A stretch of DNA of 64,000 nt from Pseudomonas sp. SID14000 (GCF_002165135.1 NZ_NFZQ01000009.1:238679-302678), one strand, 5' to 3'; positions 17,489 to 28,733 are shown, counted from the first letter of the stretch. A program made the numbers and translations. Notes: generated from the sequence alone by a model not told the origin.

Positions 17489-18595
17489 TCAACCGAGCTT
17501 GTAAGCCTCGAGCGCTTTCAACCGCTCACTTTTGAGTGCTTCACCCAAGGCCTGGCCAGTCAGCCCTGCCTGCACCAACGGCTTCACATCCACTGCCCGC
17601 ACCGCCGCCGCTGCCCCTCGCAGGTAATCGGCCTGTGGATAACCCGACTTGCACTCACCCAGCGCTGTCATCTCGCAAGCTATCAGGAAATCCTCGAACC
17701 GCTGCGGCCGCCGATACACATCGAACTTCTGCAACAACTCCAGCAGTGCCGTGGCGGGCAGCTCCAGCGCCTGGTTGCCTTGCGCCAGGCACTCACCCGT
17801 CAGCAACGCCAGCTCCTGGCACTCTCGCGGCGCCTTGAGGCGCTGGTTGACGGCTTTGATCGCGGCTGGTGTCAGCGCCCGCAACAAGCAGGCCCAGCGT
17901 ACCGGCAGGGGCTGTTCATACAGTGCTGCCTGTTCCAGCGCCGCCAGGGCCTGGGGGCCGTCATCAAGCTCAGGCAGCAGCTCCTGCAGAGCCCCGCAAG
18001 CATGCAGCACCTGGAAGAACACCTGCGGCTGCGCTTCCATCAGCGCCCGCTCGATTTCCTTCCAGCTGCGCTCGGCGGTCAGCGCCTGCAGTTCGCCCGA
18101 GGCGCTGATCTGGCGCATCAATTCAAGCGTCTCATCGGCAACCCGGAAACCCAGCGGTGCATAACGGGCAGCAAAGCGCGCAACACGCAGCACGCGCAAG
18201 GGATCTTCGGCGAATGCCGGTGAAACGTGGCGCAACAGGCGCTTATCGAGATCGTCCTTGCCGTGATAGGGGTCGTACACCGTGCCCGCTTCGTCTTCGG
18301 CCATCGCATTGATGGTCAAGTCACGGCGGATCAGGTCTTCTTCCAAGGTCACATCGGGGCTTGCATGGAAGGTGAACCCACCATAGCCACGCCCGCTCTT
18401 GCGTTCGGTGCGCGCCAGGGCGTATTCCTCGCCGGTTTTCGGGTGCAGGAACACCGGAAAATCAGCGCCAACTGGCCGAAAGCCCTTGGCGTGCATTTCT
18501 TCGACCGTGGCGCCGACCACCAGCCAGTCGATATCACTGACGGGGCGGCCGAGCAGGCGGTCGCGCACGGCGCCGCCGACTTTGTAGATGTGCAT
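17489..18595 (-). CDS. cca: CCA-adding enzyme / multifunctional tRNA nucleotidyltransferase
   Basis: 368 aa. N-terminal nucleotidyltransferase fold [20 protein letters not shown] with the catalytic DIDW pair, [12 protein letters not shown] and [14 protein letters not shown], then a tRNA-binding helical region with [17 protein letters not shown]. It adds or repairs the 3' CCA of tRNAs. Start ATG 18593-18595 has GGAGAG eight bases upstream; a TTG two codons earlier is possible. A strong palindrome separates it from spoVR. The length suggests the shorter class of enzyme; I see no clear C-terminal HD motif. Confidence 0.93.
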   Translation of the reverse strand: MHIYKVGGAVRDRLLGRPVSDIDWLVVGATVEEMHAKGFRPVGADFPVFLHPKTGEEYALARTERKSGRGYGGFTFHASPDVTLEEDLIRRDLTINAMAEDEAGTVYDPYHGKDDLDKRLLRHVSPAFAEDPLRVLRVARFAARYAPLGFRVADETLELMRQISASGELQALTAERSWKEIERALMEAQPQVFFQVLHACGALQELLPELDDGPQALAALEQAALYEQPLPVRWACLLRALTPAAIKAVNQRLKAPRECQELALLTGECLAQGNQALELPATALLELLQKFDVYRRPQRFEDFLIACEMTALGECKSGYPQADYLRGAAAAVRAVDVKPLVQAGLTGQALGEALKSERLKALEAYKLG

Positions 18596-18607
18596 GTGCA
18601 ACTCTCC

Positions 18608-18641
18608 ATAACTGCCGACAGGATACCCTGTCGGCAGTTAT
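18608..18641. terminator. Perfect 15-bp-stem hairpin between spoVR and cca
   Basis: ATAACTGCCGACAGG pairs perfectly with its complement around a 4-base loop. It starts 9 bases after the spoVR stop and ends next to the GGAGAG ribosome site of cca. No U-run follows in either direction, so it may act as an RNA structure as much as a terminator. Confidence 0.6.
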
Positions 18642-18650
18642 GGCGTGGCA

Positions 18651-20219
18651 CTAGAGGTGGTGGATGACAGCCAGGTCCATGCGGCCGTAGTCGGCGTTTT
18701 CGCCGTGCTCGCCGCGCGGTGGCATGTGGTGGGTCTTCATCACCTGCTCGCCCTGCACGGTCTCCAGGTGGATATCGAAGCCCCACAGGCGGTGCAGATG
18801 CTTGAGCACTTCATCGGTCGAATCGCCCAGCGGCTTGCGGTTGTGTTGCTGGTGACGCAAGGTCAGCGAGCGGTCGCCGCGGCGGTCGACGCTCCAGATC
18901 TGCACGTTCGGTTCGCGGTTGCCCAGGTTGTACTGCGCCGCCAGTAATTCGCGGATGGTCCGGTAGCCGGCCTCGTCGTGGATGGCAGGTACGTACAGGT
19001 CATCGCGCTGGTCGTCATCGAGGATGCTGAACAGCTTGAGGTCGCGCATGACCTTGGGTGACAGGTACTGCAGGATGAAGCTCTCGTCCTTGAAGCTGCT
19101 CATGGCGAACTTGATGGTGGAAAGCCAGTCACTGCCGGCAATGTCGGGGAACCAGCGGCGATCTTCCTCGGTCGGGTTTTCGCACATGCGGCGGATGTCG
19201 GTGTACATCGCAAAGCCCAGTGCGTAGGGGTTGATGCCGTTGTAGTAAGGGCTGTCGAAACCGGGCTGGAACACCACACTGGTGTGCGACTGCAGGAACT
19301 CCATCATGAAGCCTTCGGTGATCAGCCCCTCGTCATACAGGTCGTTCATCAGCGTGTAGTGCCAGAACGTCGCCCAGCCTTCGTTCATCACCTGGGTCTG
19401 GCGCTGCGGGTAGAAATACTGGGCGATCTTGCGCACGATGCGCACCACCTCACGCTGCCAGGGTTCCAGCAACGGGGCGTTCTTCTCGATGAAATACAGG
19501 ATGTTTTCCTGCGGTTCGGCGGGGAAGCGCGCATCATCGCGCTCGTTGCCCTTGTCTGCGCTCTTCGGAATGGTCCGCCACAGGTCATTGATCTGCCGCT
19601 GCAGGTGCTCCTCGCGCTCCTTCTGCCGCCGCCGCTCCTCTTCAGCGGAAATCGGATAAGGCCGCTTGTAACGGTCGACGCCATAGTTCATCAGGGCATG
19701 GCAGGAGTCGATCAGGTCTTCCACGGCATCGATGCCATGGCGCTCTTCGCACTGGGCGATGTACTGCTTGGCGAACACCAGGTAGTCGATGATCGAGCTG
19801 GCGTCGGTCCAGGTGCGGAACAGGTAGTTGCCCTTGAAGAAGCTGTTATGGCCGTAGCAGGCATGGGCGATCACCAGTGCCTGCATGCACATGGTGTTTT
19901 CTTCCATCAGGTAGGCGATGCACGGGTCGGAGTTGATCACGATCTCGTAGGCCAGGCCCATCTGGCCGCGGCTGTAGGACTTTTCCGTGCTTAGGAACTG
20001 CTTGCCATAGGACCAATGGTGATAACCCAGCGGCATGCCGACCGAGGCGTAGGCGTCCATCATCTGCTCGGCGGTAATCACCTCGATCTGGTTGGGGTAG
20101 GTGTCCAGGGCGTAACGCTCGGCCAGGCGGCTGATTTCCCGGTCGTAGGTCTGGATCAGTTCGAACGTCCACTCGGACCCGGTGGAAATAGGTTGGCGTC
20201 TCTGTGCTCTGGCGGTCAT
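18651..20219 (-). CDS. SpoVR family protein (YcgB-like)
   Basis: 522 aa, typical length for the SpoVR family. Conserved His/Glu-rich segments are visible: [55 protein letters not shown] and [15 protein letters not shown]. The molecular function is not known. The start overlaps the yeaH stop by 4 bases (ATGA), and prkA lies just upstream of yeaH, the common prkA-yeaH-spoVR block, which is linked to stationary-phase and stress responses in other bacteria. Confidence 0.93.
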   Translation of the reverse strand: MTARAQRRQPISTGSEWTFELIQTYDREISRLAERYALDTYPNQIEVITAEQMMDAYASVGMPLGYHHWSYGKQFLSTEKSYSRGQMGLAYEIVINSDPCIAYLMEENTMCMQALVIAHACYGHNSFFKGNYLFRTWTDASSIIDYLVFAKQYIAQCEERHGIDAVEDLIDSCHALMNYGVDRYKRPYPISAEEERRRQKEREEHLQRQINDLWRTIPKSADKGNERDDARFPAEPQENILYFIEKNAPLLEPWQREVVRIVRKIAQYFYPQRQTQVMNEGWATFWHYTLMNDLYDEGLITEGFMMEFLQSHTSVVFQPGFDSPYYNGINPYALGFAMYTDIRRMCENPTEEDRRWFPDIAGSDWLSTIKFAMSSFKDESFILQYLSPKVMRDLKLFSILDDDQRDDLYVPAIHDEAGYRTIRELLAAQYNLGNREPNVQIWSVDRRGDRSLTLRHQQHNRKPLGDSTDEVLKHLHRLWGFDIHLETVQGEQVMKTHHMPPRGEHGENADYGRMDLAVIHHL

Positions 20220-21487
20220 GTGGCTAACCTGCGCTGGAAGAGTTCACGGAAGACCGGGTAGATGTCGCCGGCCGATACCAACTGCTGCTGGGCGAACGTG
20301 TCGGGGAAGGCTTCGCCGATGCGCTCGTATTCGTACCACAGCGCCTGGTGCTCACGAGGGGTGATTTCAACGTAAGTGTAGTACTGCACATGCGGCATGA
20401 TCTGTTTGGCCAGGATATCGCGGCAGATCGGCGAGTCGTCGTTCCAGTTGTCGCCGTCGGAGGCCTGGGCGGCGTAGATGTTCCAGTCACTGGCCGGGTA
20501 GCGTTCGGCCATGACCTCCTGCATCAGCTTGAGCGCGCTGGAAACGATGGTGCCGCCGGTTTCCCGCGAATAGAAGAATTCTTCCTCGTCCACTTCACGG
20601 GCGCTGGTGTGGTGGCGGATGAACACCACTTCGATGCGCTCGTAGTTACGCTTGAGGAACAGGTACAGCAGGATGAAAAAGCGTTTGGCGATGTCCTTGG
20701 TGGCCTGGGTCATCGAGCCGGACACGTCCATCAGGCAGAACATCACCGCCTTGGAGCTGGGGTTGGGCTGCTTGACCAACAGGTTGTACTTGAGGTCGAA
20801 GGTGTCGAGGAAGGGCAGGCGGTTGATGCGTGCCTTCAGGCGTTCGATTTCCTGTTCGACTTCCTGGATATCGGTGAAATTGTCCGGCTCCTCTACCTTC
20901 AGGCGGGCAAGTTCCTTCTGTGCTTCGCGCAGCAGTGCGCGACTGCTGCCGGTCAGGGCGATACGCCGGGCATGGGCCGAGCGCAGGGTACGCACGATGT
21001 TGATGCGTGACGGGTTGCCTTCGTTGGCGATACCGGCGCGCACGGTCTTGAAGGTGTCGGCCCCGGTCAGGTGACGTTTGACCAGATTGGGCAGTTCGAG
21101 GTCCTCGAACATGAACTCGAGGAATTCCTCCTGGGTGATCTGGAAGACGAAGTCGTCCATGCCCTCGCCGGAGTTGCCGGCCTTGCCACGGCCGCTGCCA
21201 CCGCCGCCACCTTGCGGCCTGGGGATATGTTCACCGGCAGTGAATTCCTTGTTGCCTGGGTGCACGATGGTCTGTTTGCCCCCGCGACCATGGTGCAGCA
21301 CCGGTTCGTCGATGTCGCGCCCTGGAATGCTGATCTGCTCGCCATGTTCCATGTCCATGATGGAACGGCGGCTCACCGCCTCTTCGACGGCTTTCTTGAT
21401 GTGCTCGCGGTACCGCCGCAGGAAGCGCTGGCGGTTGACCGTGCTCTTGTTCTTGCCGTTCAGGCGTCGATCTATAACGTAGCTCAT
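20216..21487 (-). CDS. yeaH: DUF444 family protein YeaH (von Willebrand A-like)
   Basis: 423 aa. Starts [20 protein letters not shown] with GGAGGGACC just upstream. A Gly-rich stretch near residues 80-100 ([17 protein letters not shown]) is followed by a vWA-like fold with a MIDAS-type motif ([20 protein letters not shown]). Function unknown; usually co-expressed with the PrkA kinase. A longer frame upstream is possible but lacks a better ribosome site. Confidence 0.93.
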   Translation of the reverse strand: MSYVIDRRLNGKNKSTVNRQRFLRRYREHIKKAVEEAVSRRSIMDMEHGEQISIPGRDIDEPVLHHGRGGKQTIVHPGNKEFTAGEHIPRPQGGGGGSGRGKAGNSGEGMDDFVFQITQEEFLEFMFEDLELPNLVKRHLTGADTFKTVRAGIANEGNPSRINIVRTLRSAHARRIALTGSSRALLREAQKELARLKVEEPDNFTDIQEVEQEIERLKARINRLPFLDTFDLKYNLLVKQPNPSSKAVMFCLMDVSGSMTQATKDIAKRFFILLYLFLKRNYERIEVVFIRHHTSAREVDEEEFFYSRETGGTIVSSALKLMQEVMAERYPASDWNIYAAQASDGDNWNDDSPICRDILAKQIMPHVQYYTYVEITPREHQALWYEYERIGEAFPDTFAQQQLVSAGDIYPVFRELFQRRLAT

Positions 21488-21617
21488 GGTCCCTCCGGTA
21501 GCTGGGAACAGCTGCACGCTTCAAGCTACGAGCTGCTGCACGTAAAGGCAGCAAAGCAGCTGCCGCCGCCCAAGGCTGGTGTAGCAGCCCTGGGCGTGCG
21601 GTGGGTAGCTTGTCGCT

Positions 21618-23540
21618 TTATTGCGATTTCCTGACCCGCAGGTACCATTCCGACAGCAGACGAACCTGTTTGTCGGTGTAACCACGCTCCACCATGCGCG
21701 TGACGAAGTCGTTGTGTTTCTGTTGGTCCTCCTTGCTGGCCTTGGCGTTGAAGCTGATGACTGGCAGCAGGTCCTCGGTGTTGGAGAACATTTTCTTCTC
21801 GATCACCACCCGCAGCTTTTCGTAGCTCAGCCAGCTCGGGTTCTTGCCGTTGTTGTTGGCACGGGCACGCAGTACGAAATTGACGATTTCGTTGCGGAAA
21901 TCTTTCGGGTTGCTGATGCCGGCCGGTTTCTCGATCTTCTCCAGTTCTTCGTTGAGGGCGATACGGTTGAGGATTTCGCCGGTTTCCGGGTCGCGGTATT
22001 CCTGGTCCTGGATCCAGAAGTCGGCGTACAGCACGTAGCGGTCGAAGATGTTCTGGCCGTATTCACTGTAGGACTCCAGGTAAGCGGTCTGGATTTCCTT
22101 ACCGATGAACTCGATATAGCGCGGGGCCAGGTACTCTTTCAGGTAGCGCAGGTAGCGTTCGCGCACTTCGGCAGGGAACTGTTCCTGCTCGATCTGCTGT
22201 TCCAGCACATACAGCAGGTGCACCGGGTTGGCGGCCACTTCATGCGGGTCGAAGTTGAAAACCTTGGACAGGATCTTGAACGCGAAGCGGGTCGACAGGC
22301 CGTTCATGCCCTCGTCGACGCCGGCGGCATCGCGGTACTCCTGGATCGACTTGGCCTTCGGATCGGTGTCTTTGAGGTTTTCCCCATCGTACACCCGCAT
22401 CTTCGAATAGATGTTGGAGTTTTCCGGCTCTTTCAGGCGCGACAGCACGGTGAACTGGGCGAGCATCTTCAGTGTGTCGGGTGCGCAGTGGGCCTTGGCC
22501 AGCGAGCTGTTGATCAGCAGCTTGTCATAGATCTTGATTTCGTCGCTGACGCGCAGGCAGTACGGCACCTTGACGATGTAGATCCGGTCGATGAACGCCT
22601 CGTTGTTCTTGTTGTTGCGGAAGGTATGCCATTCCGATTCGTTGGAGTGGGCCAGCAAAATCCCGGAGTAGGGGATGGCGCCGAGGCCTTCGGTGCTGTT
22701 GTAGTTGCCTTCCTGGGTGGCGGTGAGCAACGGGTGCAGGACCTTGATCGGGGCCTTGAACATCTCGACGAATTCCATCAGGCCCTGGTTGGCCCGGCAC
22801 AGTGCACCCGAATAGGCGTAGGCGTCGGCGTCGTTCTGTGGGAATTCCTCGAGCTTGCGGATATCCACCTTGCCGACCAGGGCCGAAATGTCCTGGTTGT
22901 TCTCGTCGCCGGGTTCGGTCTTGGCGATGGCGACCTGGTTGAGGATCGACGGGTACAGCTTCACCACCTTGAACTTGCTGATGTCGCCGCCGAATTCCTG
23001 AAGGCGCTTGGTAGCCCATGGCGACATGATGGTGTTCAGGTAGCGCCGCGGGATGCCGTACTCTTCCTCGAGAATGGCCCCGTCTTCGGTGGCGTTGAAC
23101 AGCCCCAGGGGCGACTCGAATACCGGCGAGCCCTTGATGGCGTAGAACGGTACCTTTTCCATCAGTTGCTTGAGTTTTTCGGCCAGCGACGATTTGCCGC
23201 CGCCCACCGGGCCCAGCAGATAGAGGATCTGTTTCTTTTCTTCCAGGCCTTGGGCGGCGTGGCGGAAGTAGGACACGATCTGGTCGATGCACTCTTCCAT
23301 GCCATGGAAGTCGGCAAAGGCCGGATAGCGGCGGATAACCTTGTTGGAGAAGATTCGCGACAGTCTGGAGTTGGTTGAGGTGTCGATCAGCTCCGGCTCA
23401 CCGATGGCCAGCAACAGCCGTTCGGCCGCCGATGCGTAGGCACTGCGATCCTCTTTGCACAGCTCGAGGTACTCCTGCAGCGAGAGTTCTTCCTGGCGCG
23501 TAGACTCGAAACGTTGTTGGAAGTGGCTAAAAATACTCAT
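21618..23540 (-). CDS. prkA: PrkA-type serine kinase / AAA protein (YeaG)
   Basis: 640 aa. Walker A LLGPVGGGKSSLAEKL at residues about 109-124 within the N-terminal PrkA AAA domain; the C-terminal part (about 390-640) is the PrkA kinase-like domain. Homologues phosphorylate serine targets or act as AAA proteases and are induced under nutrient stress. First gene of the minus-strand block prkA-yeaH-spoVR; the 130-base gap to yeaH holds imperfect AGCTGC-type short repeats. Start ATG 23538-23540. Confidence 0.93.
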   Translation of the reverse strand: MSIFSHFQQRFESTRQEELSLQEYLELCKEDRSAYASAAERLLLAIGEPELIDTSTNSRLSRIFSNKVIRRYPAFADFHGMEECIDQIVSYFRHAAQGLEEKKQILYLLGPVGGGKSSLAEKLKQLMEKVPFYAIKGSPVFESPLGLFNATEDGAILEEEYGIPRRYLNTIMSPWATKRLQEFGGDISKFKVVKLYPSILNQVAIAKTEPGDENNQDISALVGKVDIRKLEEFPQNDADAYAYSGALCRANQGLMEFVEMFKAPIKVLHPLLTATQEGNYNSTEGLGAIPYSGILLAHSNESEWHTFRNNKNNEAFIDRIYIVKVPYCLRVSDEIKIYDKLLINSSLAKAHCAPDTLKMLAQFTVLSRLKEPENSNIYSKMRVYDGENLKDTDPKAKSIQEYRDAAGVDEGMNGLSTRFAFKILSKVFNFDPHEVAANPVHLLYVLEQQIEQEQFPAEVRERYLRYLKEYLAPRYIEFIGKEIQTAYLESYSEYGQNIFDRYVLYADFWIQDQEYRDPETGEILNRIALNEELEKIEKPAGISNPKDFRNEIVNFVLRARANNNGKNPSWLSYEKLRVVIEKKMFSNTEDLLPVISFNAKASKEDQQKHNDFVTRMVERGYTDKQVRLLSEWYLRVRKSQ

Positions 23541-23755
23541 GACGTCACCTCGCTCGATACGTGGAGACGACGCCGGATCAGTCAGCTGATGCTGGCATGC
23601 AACCGGGTCCGCCGGCTGCTGTATACCCCCCAGAACACCCTGTAACGCTACCGATGACCCGCACGCCGGTGTACCGGCTCTCCCCTTTTTCTGGATGGCC
23701 TGCGCTTAAGAATAGTTGGTTATCCGCAAGGTCAAGGGCGAGGGGCGGAGAAGTT

Positions 23756-23771
23756 ACGAACGACCGTTCGT
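23756..23771. promoter_or_regulatory. Perfect palindrome ACGAACG-N2-CGTTCGT
   Basis: A perfect 7-2-7 inverted repeat in the 284-base gap between prkA and glpE, about 216 bases upstream of the prkA start. Its length and symmetry resemble operators of TetR-type repressors. The regulator and the regulated gene are not known. The rest of the gap (23541-23755) must hold the prkA promoter; no confident boxes were seen. Confidence 0.4.
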
Positions 23772-23778
23772 CAGATAA

Positions 23779-23809
23779 GCCGCAAGCCCGCACGGGGCGC
23801 GGGCTGCGG
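23779..23809. terminator. GC-rich hairpin beyond glpE
   Basis: CCGCAAGCCCGC (about 23780-23791) pairs with GCGGGCTGCGG (about 23799-23809). It lies about 15 bases past the glpE stop. On the minus strand the U-rich tract precedes rather than follows the stem, so termination is likely but not certain. Confidence 0.5.
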
Positions 23810-23824
23810 TAAAAATGAAAAAAA

Positions 23825-24157
23825 TTATTCGGCAGTGCCCTGGGCGGTCTCGGCCGGGTAGGTGGCGCGCCACAGCTCAAAGCCGCCGTCCACGCTGTAT
23901 ACGTCGGAGAAGCCTTGGTTCACCAGGTAGGCGGCAGCGCTCTGGCTGGAATTGCCGTGGTAGCACACCACCAGGGTCGGGGCATCGAGGTCGGCGTTGC
24001 GGATGAACTCGGCGACCGAATGGTTATCCAGATGCTTGGCACCGGTGATGTGGCCGGCGGCGAAAGCTTGGGGGTCGCGAATATCGACGACGACCGCACC
24101 TTCTTTCTTGCGAAGCTCCAAGGCCTGCTCGGGAGGGATGCGCTTGAATTCGCTCAT
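23825..24157 (-). CDS. glpE: Thiosulfate sulfurtransferase GlpE (rhodanese)
   Basis: 110 aa single-domain rhodanese. [20 protein letters not shown], then [20 protein letters not shown], and the active-site loop [13 protein letters not shown] with Cys65. It transfers sulfane sulfur from thiosulfate to cyanide or thiol acceptors. Start at ATG 24155-24157; the longer frame upstream overlaps apaH in another frame and is not favoured. It follows apaH by 14 bases, so it likely ends the lptD-surA-...-apaH transcript. Confidence 0.93.
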   Translation of the reverse strand: MSEFKRIPPEQALELRKKEGAVVVDIRDPQAFAAGHITGAKHLDNHSVAEFIRNADLDAPTLVVCYHGNSSQSAAAYLVNQGFSDVYSVDGGFELWRATYPAETAQGTAE

Positions 24158-24171
24158 GGGTACTACTTCCT

Positions 24172-25038
24172 TCAGGTGTGGTCGTTGAGTGTAGTGGGTT
24201 GTGCCGATTGGCGCAGGGTGCCGTCGTCGGCGCAATCGCAGCGGTGGTATTCGCCGTTGTCGACGTTGTACAGGGTCATGGCGCCGCCCCACACGCAACC
24301 GGTATCCAGGGCGATGACGCCGGGCTCGTCGACCTGTCCCTGCAGGGCGGCCCAGTGGCCGAAGATGATCTTCACGTGGCGTGAGCGGCGGTCCTTGTGC
24401 GCGTACCAGGGTTTGTAGCCTTTGGGCGCAGTATCCAGGCCTTCCTTGCTCTTGAGGTCAAGCTTGCCCTCGGCGGTGCAGAAGCGCATGCGTGTGAGGT
24501 AGTTGGTGATGACCCGCAAGCGTTCGATGCCGCTGAGGTTCTTGTTCCACTTGTTCGGCTCGTTGCCGTACATGCCGTCCAGGTACAGTTTCAGGCGCTC
24601 GTCGTCGCGCAGCACTTCCTCGACCTCGGCGGCCAGCGCCAGGGCTTTGCCCAAGGTCCATTGCGGCGGAATGCCAGCGTGAACCAGGGCAATGCCACGC
24701 GGCTCGTCGTAATGCAGCAGTTTTTGCCGGCGCAGCCAGTCGAACAGCGCGTCGGCGTCCGGCGCTTCGATGATTTCGCGCAGGGTGTCGCTTTTCTTCA
24801 GGCGTTCGACGTTGTGCCAGGCGGCCAGCAGGTGCAGGTCATGGTTGCCCAGTACGCACACCAGCGACTGGCGGATCGAATAGAGGAAGCGCAAGGTTTC
24901 CAGTGACTCGGGGCCGCGGTTGACCAGGTCGCCGACCAGCCACAGGCGGTCGACGGCGGGGTTGAAGCTGACCCGTTCGAGCAGGCATTTGAGTGGCTGC
25001 AGGCAGCCCTGCAGGTCACCGACGGCGTAGGTAGCCAT
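24172..25038 (-). CDS. apaH: Diadenosine tetraphosphatase ApaH
   Basis: 288 aa symmetrical Ap4A hydrolase with the calcineurin-type metal signature: [41 protein letters not shown] and the C-terminal [11 protein letters not shown] and [13 protein letters not shown]. It cleaves Ap4A to two ADP, and in many bacteria also removes Np4 caps from RNA. Start overlaps the apaG stop by one base (TGATG). Confidence 0.97.
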   Translation of the reverse strand: MATYAVGDLQGCLQPLKCLLERVSFNPAVDRLWLVGDLVNRGPESLETLRFLYSIRQSLVCVLGNHDLHLLAAWHNVERLKKSDTLREIIEAPDADALFDWLRRQKLLHYDEPRGIALVHAGIPPQWTLGKALALAAEVEEVLRDDERLKLYLDGMYGNEPNKWNKNLSGIERLRVITNYLTRMRFCTAEGKLDLKSKEGLDTAPKGYKPWYAHKDRRSRHVKIIFGHWAALQGQVDEPGVIALDTGCVWGGAMTLYNVDNGEYHRCDCADDGTLRQSAQPTTLNDHT

Positions 25039-25418
25039 CAGTGCAGCGCTCCGGGCACCGCTAGGCGGAAGGGGGCGATCTCGGCATCGAAGCGTTTGCC
25101 GTCTTCTGCGAACATCTGGTAGCTGCCCTGCATGGTGCCCACGCGGGTGCTGATGACCGCGCCGCTGCTGTAGGTGTGGCTCTGGCCCGGGTCGATATTG
25201 GGCTGCTGGCCGACCACACCGGCACCACGCACTTCCTCCACCTCGCCGTCACCGTTGGTGATCAGCCAGTGGCGCGACAGCAGCTTGGCCTTGAGCGAGC
25301 CATTGTTCTGCACGGTGATGGTGTAGGCGAAAGCGAAACGACTGTTTTCAGGGTCGGATTGTTCTTTGAGGTAGCGGGTCACGACGCTGACGTCGATCTG
25401 ATAGCGGGGGTCGGACAT
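25038..25418 (-). CDS. apaG: ApaG/CorD family protein
   Basis: 126 aa, [20 protein letters not shown], then [20 protein letters not shown] and [20 protein letters not shown], the ApaG fibronectin-like fold. The role is not firmly known. The start MSDPRY (25416-25418) gives the usual length; nine further in-frame residues exist upstream. A REP pair separates it from ksgA. Confidence 0.95.
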
Positions 25419-25515
25419 GCAAGGGCCTTGGGCGAACTGAAGCAATAATGCAGTCTAGGCCATTGAGAGGGGGGAGGGCCAGCGGTGCAGGGGCTTGGGG
25501 GCTTTGTTGTCAGTG

Positions 25516-25612
25516 CCGGCCCTTTCGCGGGTAAACCCGCTCTCACAGGGATCACAAAGATTTCAAGGATTGTGCAATTCCTGTGGGAGCGGGTTTACCC
25601 GCGAAAGGGCCG
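25516..25612. repeat. REP pair (REPIN), GGGTAAACCC stem class
   Basis: Inverted halves about 25516-25550 and 25580-25612, with CGCGGGTAAACCCGCT cores. It sits inside the otherwise tightly packed lptD-to-apaH operon, between ksgA and apaG, where it may form a stabilising or partly terminating hairpin. Confidence 0.92.
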
Positions 25613-25624
25613 ATACAGGCGATA

Positions 25625-26425
25625 TCAGGCTTGCTGATCGGCCAACTGGTCAGCCAGGCGCACGAAGGCTGCCAGGTCCAGCTGTTCAGGGCGCAGGCTG
25701 CCATCCACGCCAGCCGCTTCGATGGCCGCGCTGTCGAGCAGGCCTTTCATGGTATTGCGCAGGGTCTTGCGGCGCTGGTTGAAGGCTTCGCGTACCACCT
25801 GCTCCAGCAGCTTTGCGTCCTTGGCCGGGTACGGCAGCACTTCGTGCGGTACCAGGCGGACGATGGCCGAGTCCACTTTCGGCGGCGGGTTGAAGGCGCC
25901 AGGGCCAACGTTGAACAGGTGCTCGACTCGGCAGTGGTACTGCACCATGATCGACAAACGCCCCCAGTCACCACCGCCAGGGCCGGCGGCCATGCGCTCG
26001 ACCACCTCCTTCTGCAGCATGAAGTGCATGTCGCGGATCAGCCCGGCATGGCTGAGCAGGTGGAAGATCAGCGGGGTGGAGATGTTATAGGGCAGGTTGC
26101 CCACCACCTTGAGGCTACGCGGTGGCACGCCCAGCTGGTTGAAGTCGAACTTCAGGGCGTCGCCCTGGTGCAGGCGGAAATTGCTGCGGTCGGCGAACTT
26201 GTGCTGCAGGATCGGCACCAGGTCCTTGTCCAGTTCCACCACGTCCAGCTGTGCACCGCTACCCAGCAGGCCTTCGGTCAGGGCGCCCTGGCCCGGGCCG
26301 ATTTCCAGCAGATGTTCGCCAGCCTTGGCGTTGATGGCGCGCAGGATGCGGTCGATGATGCCGGCGTCGTGCAGGAAGTTCTGGCCGAAGCGCTTGCGCG
26401 CCCGGTGTTGGTATTGCTCGTTCAT
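25625..26425 (-). CDS. rsmA: 16S rRNA dimethyltransferase RsmA/KsgA
   Basis: 266 aa. Starts [23 protein letters not shown] motif [16 protein letters not shown]; catalytic [28 protein letters not shown] and the C-terminal [16 protein letters not shown]. It dimethylates two adenosines near the 3' end of 16S rRNA in 30S assembly; loss gives kasugamycin resistance. Start ATG 26423-26425 overlaps the pdxA stop (ATGA). Confidence 0.97.
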   Translation of the reverse strand: MNEQYQHRARKRFGQNFLHDAGIIDRILRAINAKAGEHLLEIGPGQGALTEGLLGSGAQLDVVELDKDLVPILQHKFADRSNFRLHQGDALKFDFNQLGVPPRSLKVVGNLPYNISTPLIFHLLSHAGLIRDMHFMLQKEVVERMAAGPGGGDWGRLSIMVQYHCRVEHLFNVGPGAFNPPPKVDSAIVRLVPHEVLPYPAKDAKLLEQVVREAFNQRRKTLRNTMKGLLDSAAIEAAGVDGSLRPEQLDLAAFVRLADQLADQQA

Positions 26426-27411
26426 GGTCGGTTCTCGGCCATCTGGTAGGCGGTTTCCAGCGCGACGCGCAGGCTGCCGGTGTCGACCTTGCCGGTACCG
26501 GCAAGGTCCAGGGCGGTGCCGTGGTCGACCGACGTACGGATGATCGGCAGGCCCAAGGTCACGTTGACCGCAGCACCGAAGCCTTTGTACTTGAGTACGG
26601 GCAGGCCCTGGTCGTGGTACATCGCCAGCACTGCGTCGCAGTGCTCCAGATATTTGGGGGTAAACAGGGTATCGGCCGGCAGTGGCCCGCGCAGGTCCAT
26701 GCCTTCGGTGCGCAGGCGGGCCAGGGTCGGCTCGATGATGTCGATTTCCTCGCGACCCAGGTGGCCGCCCTCGCCCGCGTGCGGGTTGAGGCCGCACACC
26801 AGGATGCGCGGGTTGGCAATGCCAAACTTGTCGCGCATGTCGGCATGCAGGATACGGGTTACACGCTCGATGCGCTCGGCAGTGATGGCGTCGGCAATGT
26901 CGCGCAGCGGCAGGTGTGTGGTCACCAGGGCCACGCGCAAGCCACGGGTGGCCAGCATCATGACCACTTGCGCGGTGTGGGTCAGTTCGGCGAGGAACTC
27001 GGTATGCCCGGAGAAGGCGATACCGCTTTCGTTGATCACGCCCTTGTGTACAGGGGCGGTGATCATTCCGGCGAAATGCCCGTCCAGACAGCCTTGCCCG
27101 GCACGGGTCAGGGTTTCCAGCACGAACGCCGCATTGGCCTTGTCGAGCAGGCCAGGCACTACCGGGGCCGCCAGGGGGGTATCCCAGACGTACAGGCTAC
27201 CCGCTGGCGCCGGCTGCTCGGGCCATTGGCCTGGCGCTACCGGCAGCAGGTTGACGGCCAGCCCCAGCTGCGTGGCCCGCTCGGCGAGCAGGTCACGGCT
27301 GGTAATGGCGATCAGGGGGTGGGGCTGGGCGTCTGCGGCGAGCAACAGGCACAGGTCGGGGCCTATGCCGGCCGGCTCGCCGGGGGTGACGGCGAAGCGC
27401 AGGGGCTTCAC
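26422..27411 (-). CDS. pdxA: 4-hydroxythreonine-4-phosphate dehydrogenase PdxA
   Basis: 329 aa. [15 protein letters not shown] at the N-terminus, [41 protein letters not shown] and [16 protein letters not shown] carry the conserved metal-binding His residues. It makes the precursor for the pyridoxine ring. It starts with GTG at 27409-27411, overlapping the surA stop in a GTGA junction, and its own stop overlaps the rsmA start. Confidence 0.97.
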   Translation of the reverse strand: MKPLRFAVTPGEPAGIGPDLCLLLAADAQPHPLIAITSRDLLAERATQLGLAVNLLPVAPGQWPEQPAPAGSLYVWDTPLAAPVVPGLLDKANAAFVLETLTRAGQGCLDGHFAGMITAPVHKGVINESGIAFSGHTEFLAELTHTAQVVMMLATRGLRVALVTTHLPLRDIADAITAERIERVTRILHADMRDKFGIANPRILVCGLNPHAGEGGHLGREEIDIIEPTLARLRTEGMDLRGPLPADTLFTPKYLEHCDAVLAMYHDQGLPVLKYKGFGAAVNVTLGLPIIRTSVDHGTALDLAGTGKVDTGSLRVALETAYQMAENRP

Positions 27412-28733
27412 TGGGCGGCCTGGTCGGTGCCAGGCAGCTTGATTTCAACGTAGGCCTCGTCGCGGATCTGGCGCAGCCAGGTCTGCAGCTCTTCGTCGTA
27501 CTTGCGGTTGCGCAGTACGCTCATGGCCTGCTGTTCACGCGCCTGCTCGGTGCTGTCAGTGGCGCGGCGGCCCAGCACTTCCAGAACATGCCAGCCGTAC
27601 TGGGTCTTGAACGGACGGGTGACTTCGCCTTGGGCGGCGTTGGCCATCTGCTCGCGGAACTCCGGTACCAGGCTGTTCGGGTCAACCCAGTTGAGGTCGC
27701 CGCCGTTGAGCGCCGAACCCGGGTCTTCCGAGAAGCTCTTGGCCAGTTCGCCGAAGTCTTCGCCGTTCTTGATGCGCTCGTACAGGCGCTCGGCCAGTTG
27801 CTCGGTGGCCGCTTCGCTGCGAATTTCGCTTGGCTTGATCAGGATGTGGCGCACGTGCACTTCGTCACGCAGCACGTTCTCGCTGCCACCGCGCTTTTCC
27901 TCGAGCTTGAGGATGATGAAACCGTTGGGGATGCGAATGGGCTGAGTGATGTCGCCTACCGCCATGCTGCTGAGCATCTTGGCGAAGTCTGGCGGCAGTT
28001 GGCCGGCTTTACGCCAGCCCATCTCACCGCCTTCCAGGGCGTTTTCGCTGGCGGAGCGGGCAATGGCCATCTGGCCGAAGTCCGCGCCCTGCTTGAGCTG
28101 CTGGTACACATCGCCAACCTGGCGTGCGGCGGCCTGGATGGCTTCCGAGTTGGCTGCTTCCGGGGTCGGGATCAGGATGTTGGCCAGGCGGTACTCTTCC
28201 GACATCTGCATCTTGCCAAGGTCGGAGTTGAGGAAGTTCTTCACTTCCTGCTCGGACACCTGGATACGCTCTGCCACGCGGCGCTGGCGCACGCGGCTGA
28301 TGATCATTTCGCGCTTGACCTGCTCGCGGGCGTCGTCGAACGACAGGCCGTCACGGGCCAGGGCGGCGCGGAACTGGTCCAGCGACATGCCGTTGCGCTG
28401 GGCAATGGTGCCGATGGCCTGATTCAGCTCTTCGTCGGTGATGCGGATGCCGGAGCGCTCGCCGATCTGCAGTTGCAGGTTCTCGACGATCAGGCGTTCC
28501 AGCACCTGCTGGTCCAGCGCGCCGGCAGGCGGCATGCCGCCGCCGCGCTTGGCGATGGTTTGCTGGACCTCGCGGACACGCTGGTCCAGCTGGCTTTGCA
28601 TGACCACGTCGTTGTCGACGATGGCTACCACGCGATCAAGAGGTTGTACCGCGGCATGCACCGCGCCACTCAGCAATGCAACGCCCAGCAACGCTGGGCG
28701 CAGTCGATCAATAAGCTTGGTCTTCACGTTCAC
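27408..28733 (-). CDS. surA: Periplasmic chaperone/peptidyl-prolyl isomerase SurA
   Basis: 441 aa. Signal peptide [20 protein letters not shown] ending near ...GAVHA; SurA N domain ([20 protein letters not shown]); two parvulin domains (first around residues 180-285, second about 290-395, with [14 protein letters not shown] and [12 protein letters not shown]). It helps outer-membrane proteins, including LptD, to fold. A GTG start at 28731-28733 matches the usual Pseudomonas N-terminus; another GTG two codons later is possible. It overlaps the lptD end by 26 bases. Confidence 0.96.
   Translation of the reverse strand: MNVKTKLIDRLRPALLGVALLSGAVHAAVQPLDRVVAIVDNDVVMQSQLDQRVREVQQTIAKRGGGMPPAGALDQQVLERLIVENLQLQIGERSGIRITDEELNQAIGTIAQRNGMSLDQFRAALARDGLSFDDAREQVKREMIISRVRQRRVAERIQVSEQEVKNFLNSDLGKMQMSEEYRLANILIPTPEAANSEAIQAAARQVGDVYQQLKQGADFGQMAIARSASENALEGGEMGWRKAGQLPPDFAKMLSSMAVGDITQPIRIPNGFIILKLEEKRGGSENVLRDEVHVRHILIKPSEIRSEAATEQLAERLYERIKNGEDFGELAKSFSEDPGSALNGGDLNWVDPNSLVPEFREQMANAAQGEVTRPFKTQYGWHVLEVLGRRATDSTEQAREQQAMSVLRNRKYDEELQTWLRQIRDEAYVEIKLPGTDQAAQ

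Noticed and set aside
21621..23378. 585-codon plus-strand frame opposite prkA
   Set aside because: Same artefact of GC-rich codon use; prkA has full family motifs on the other strand.
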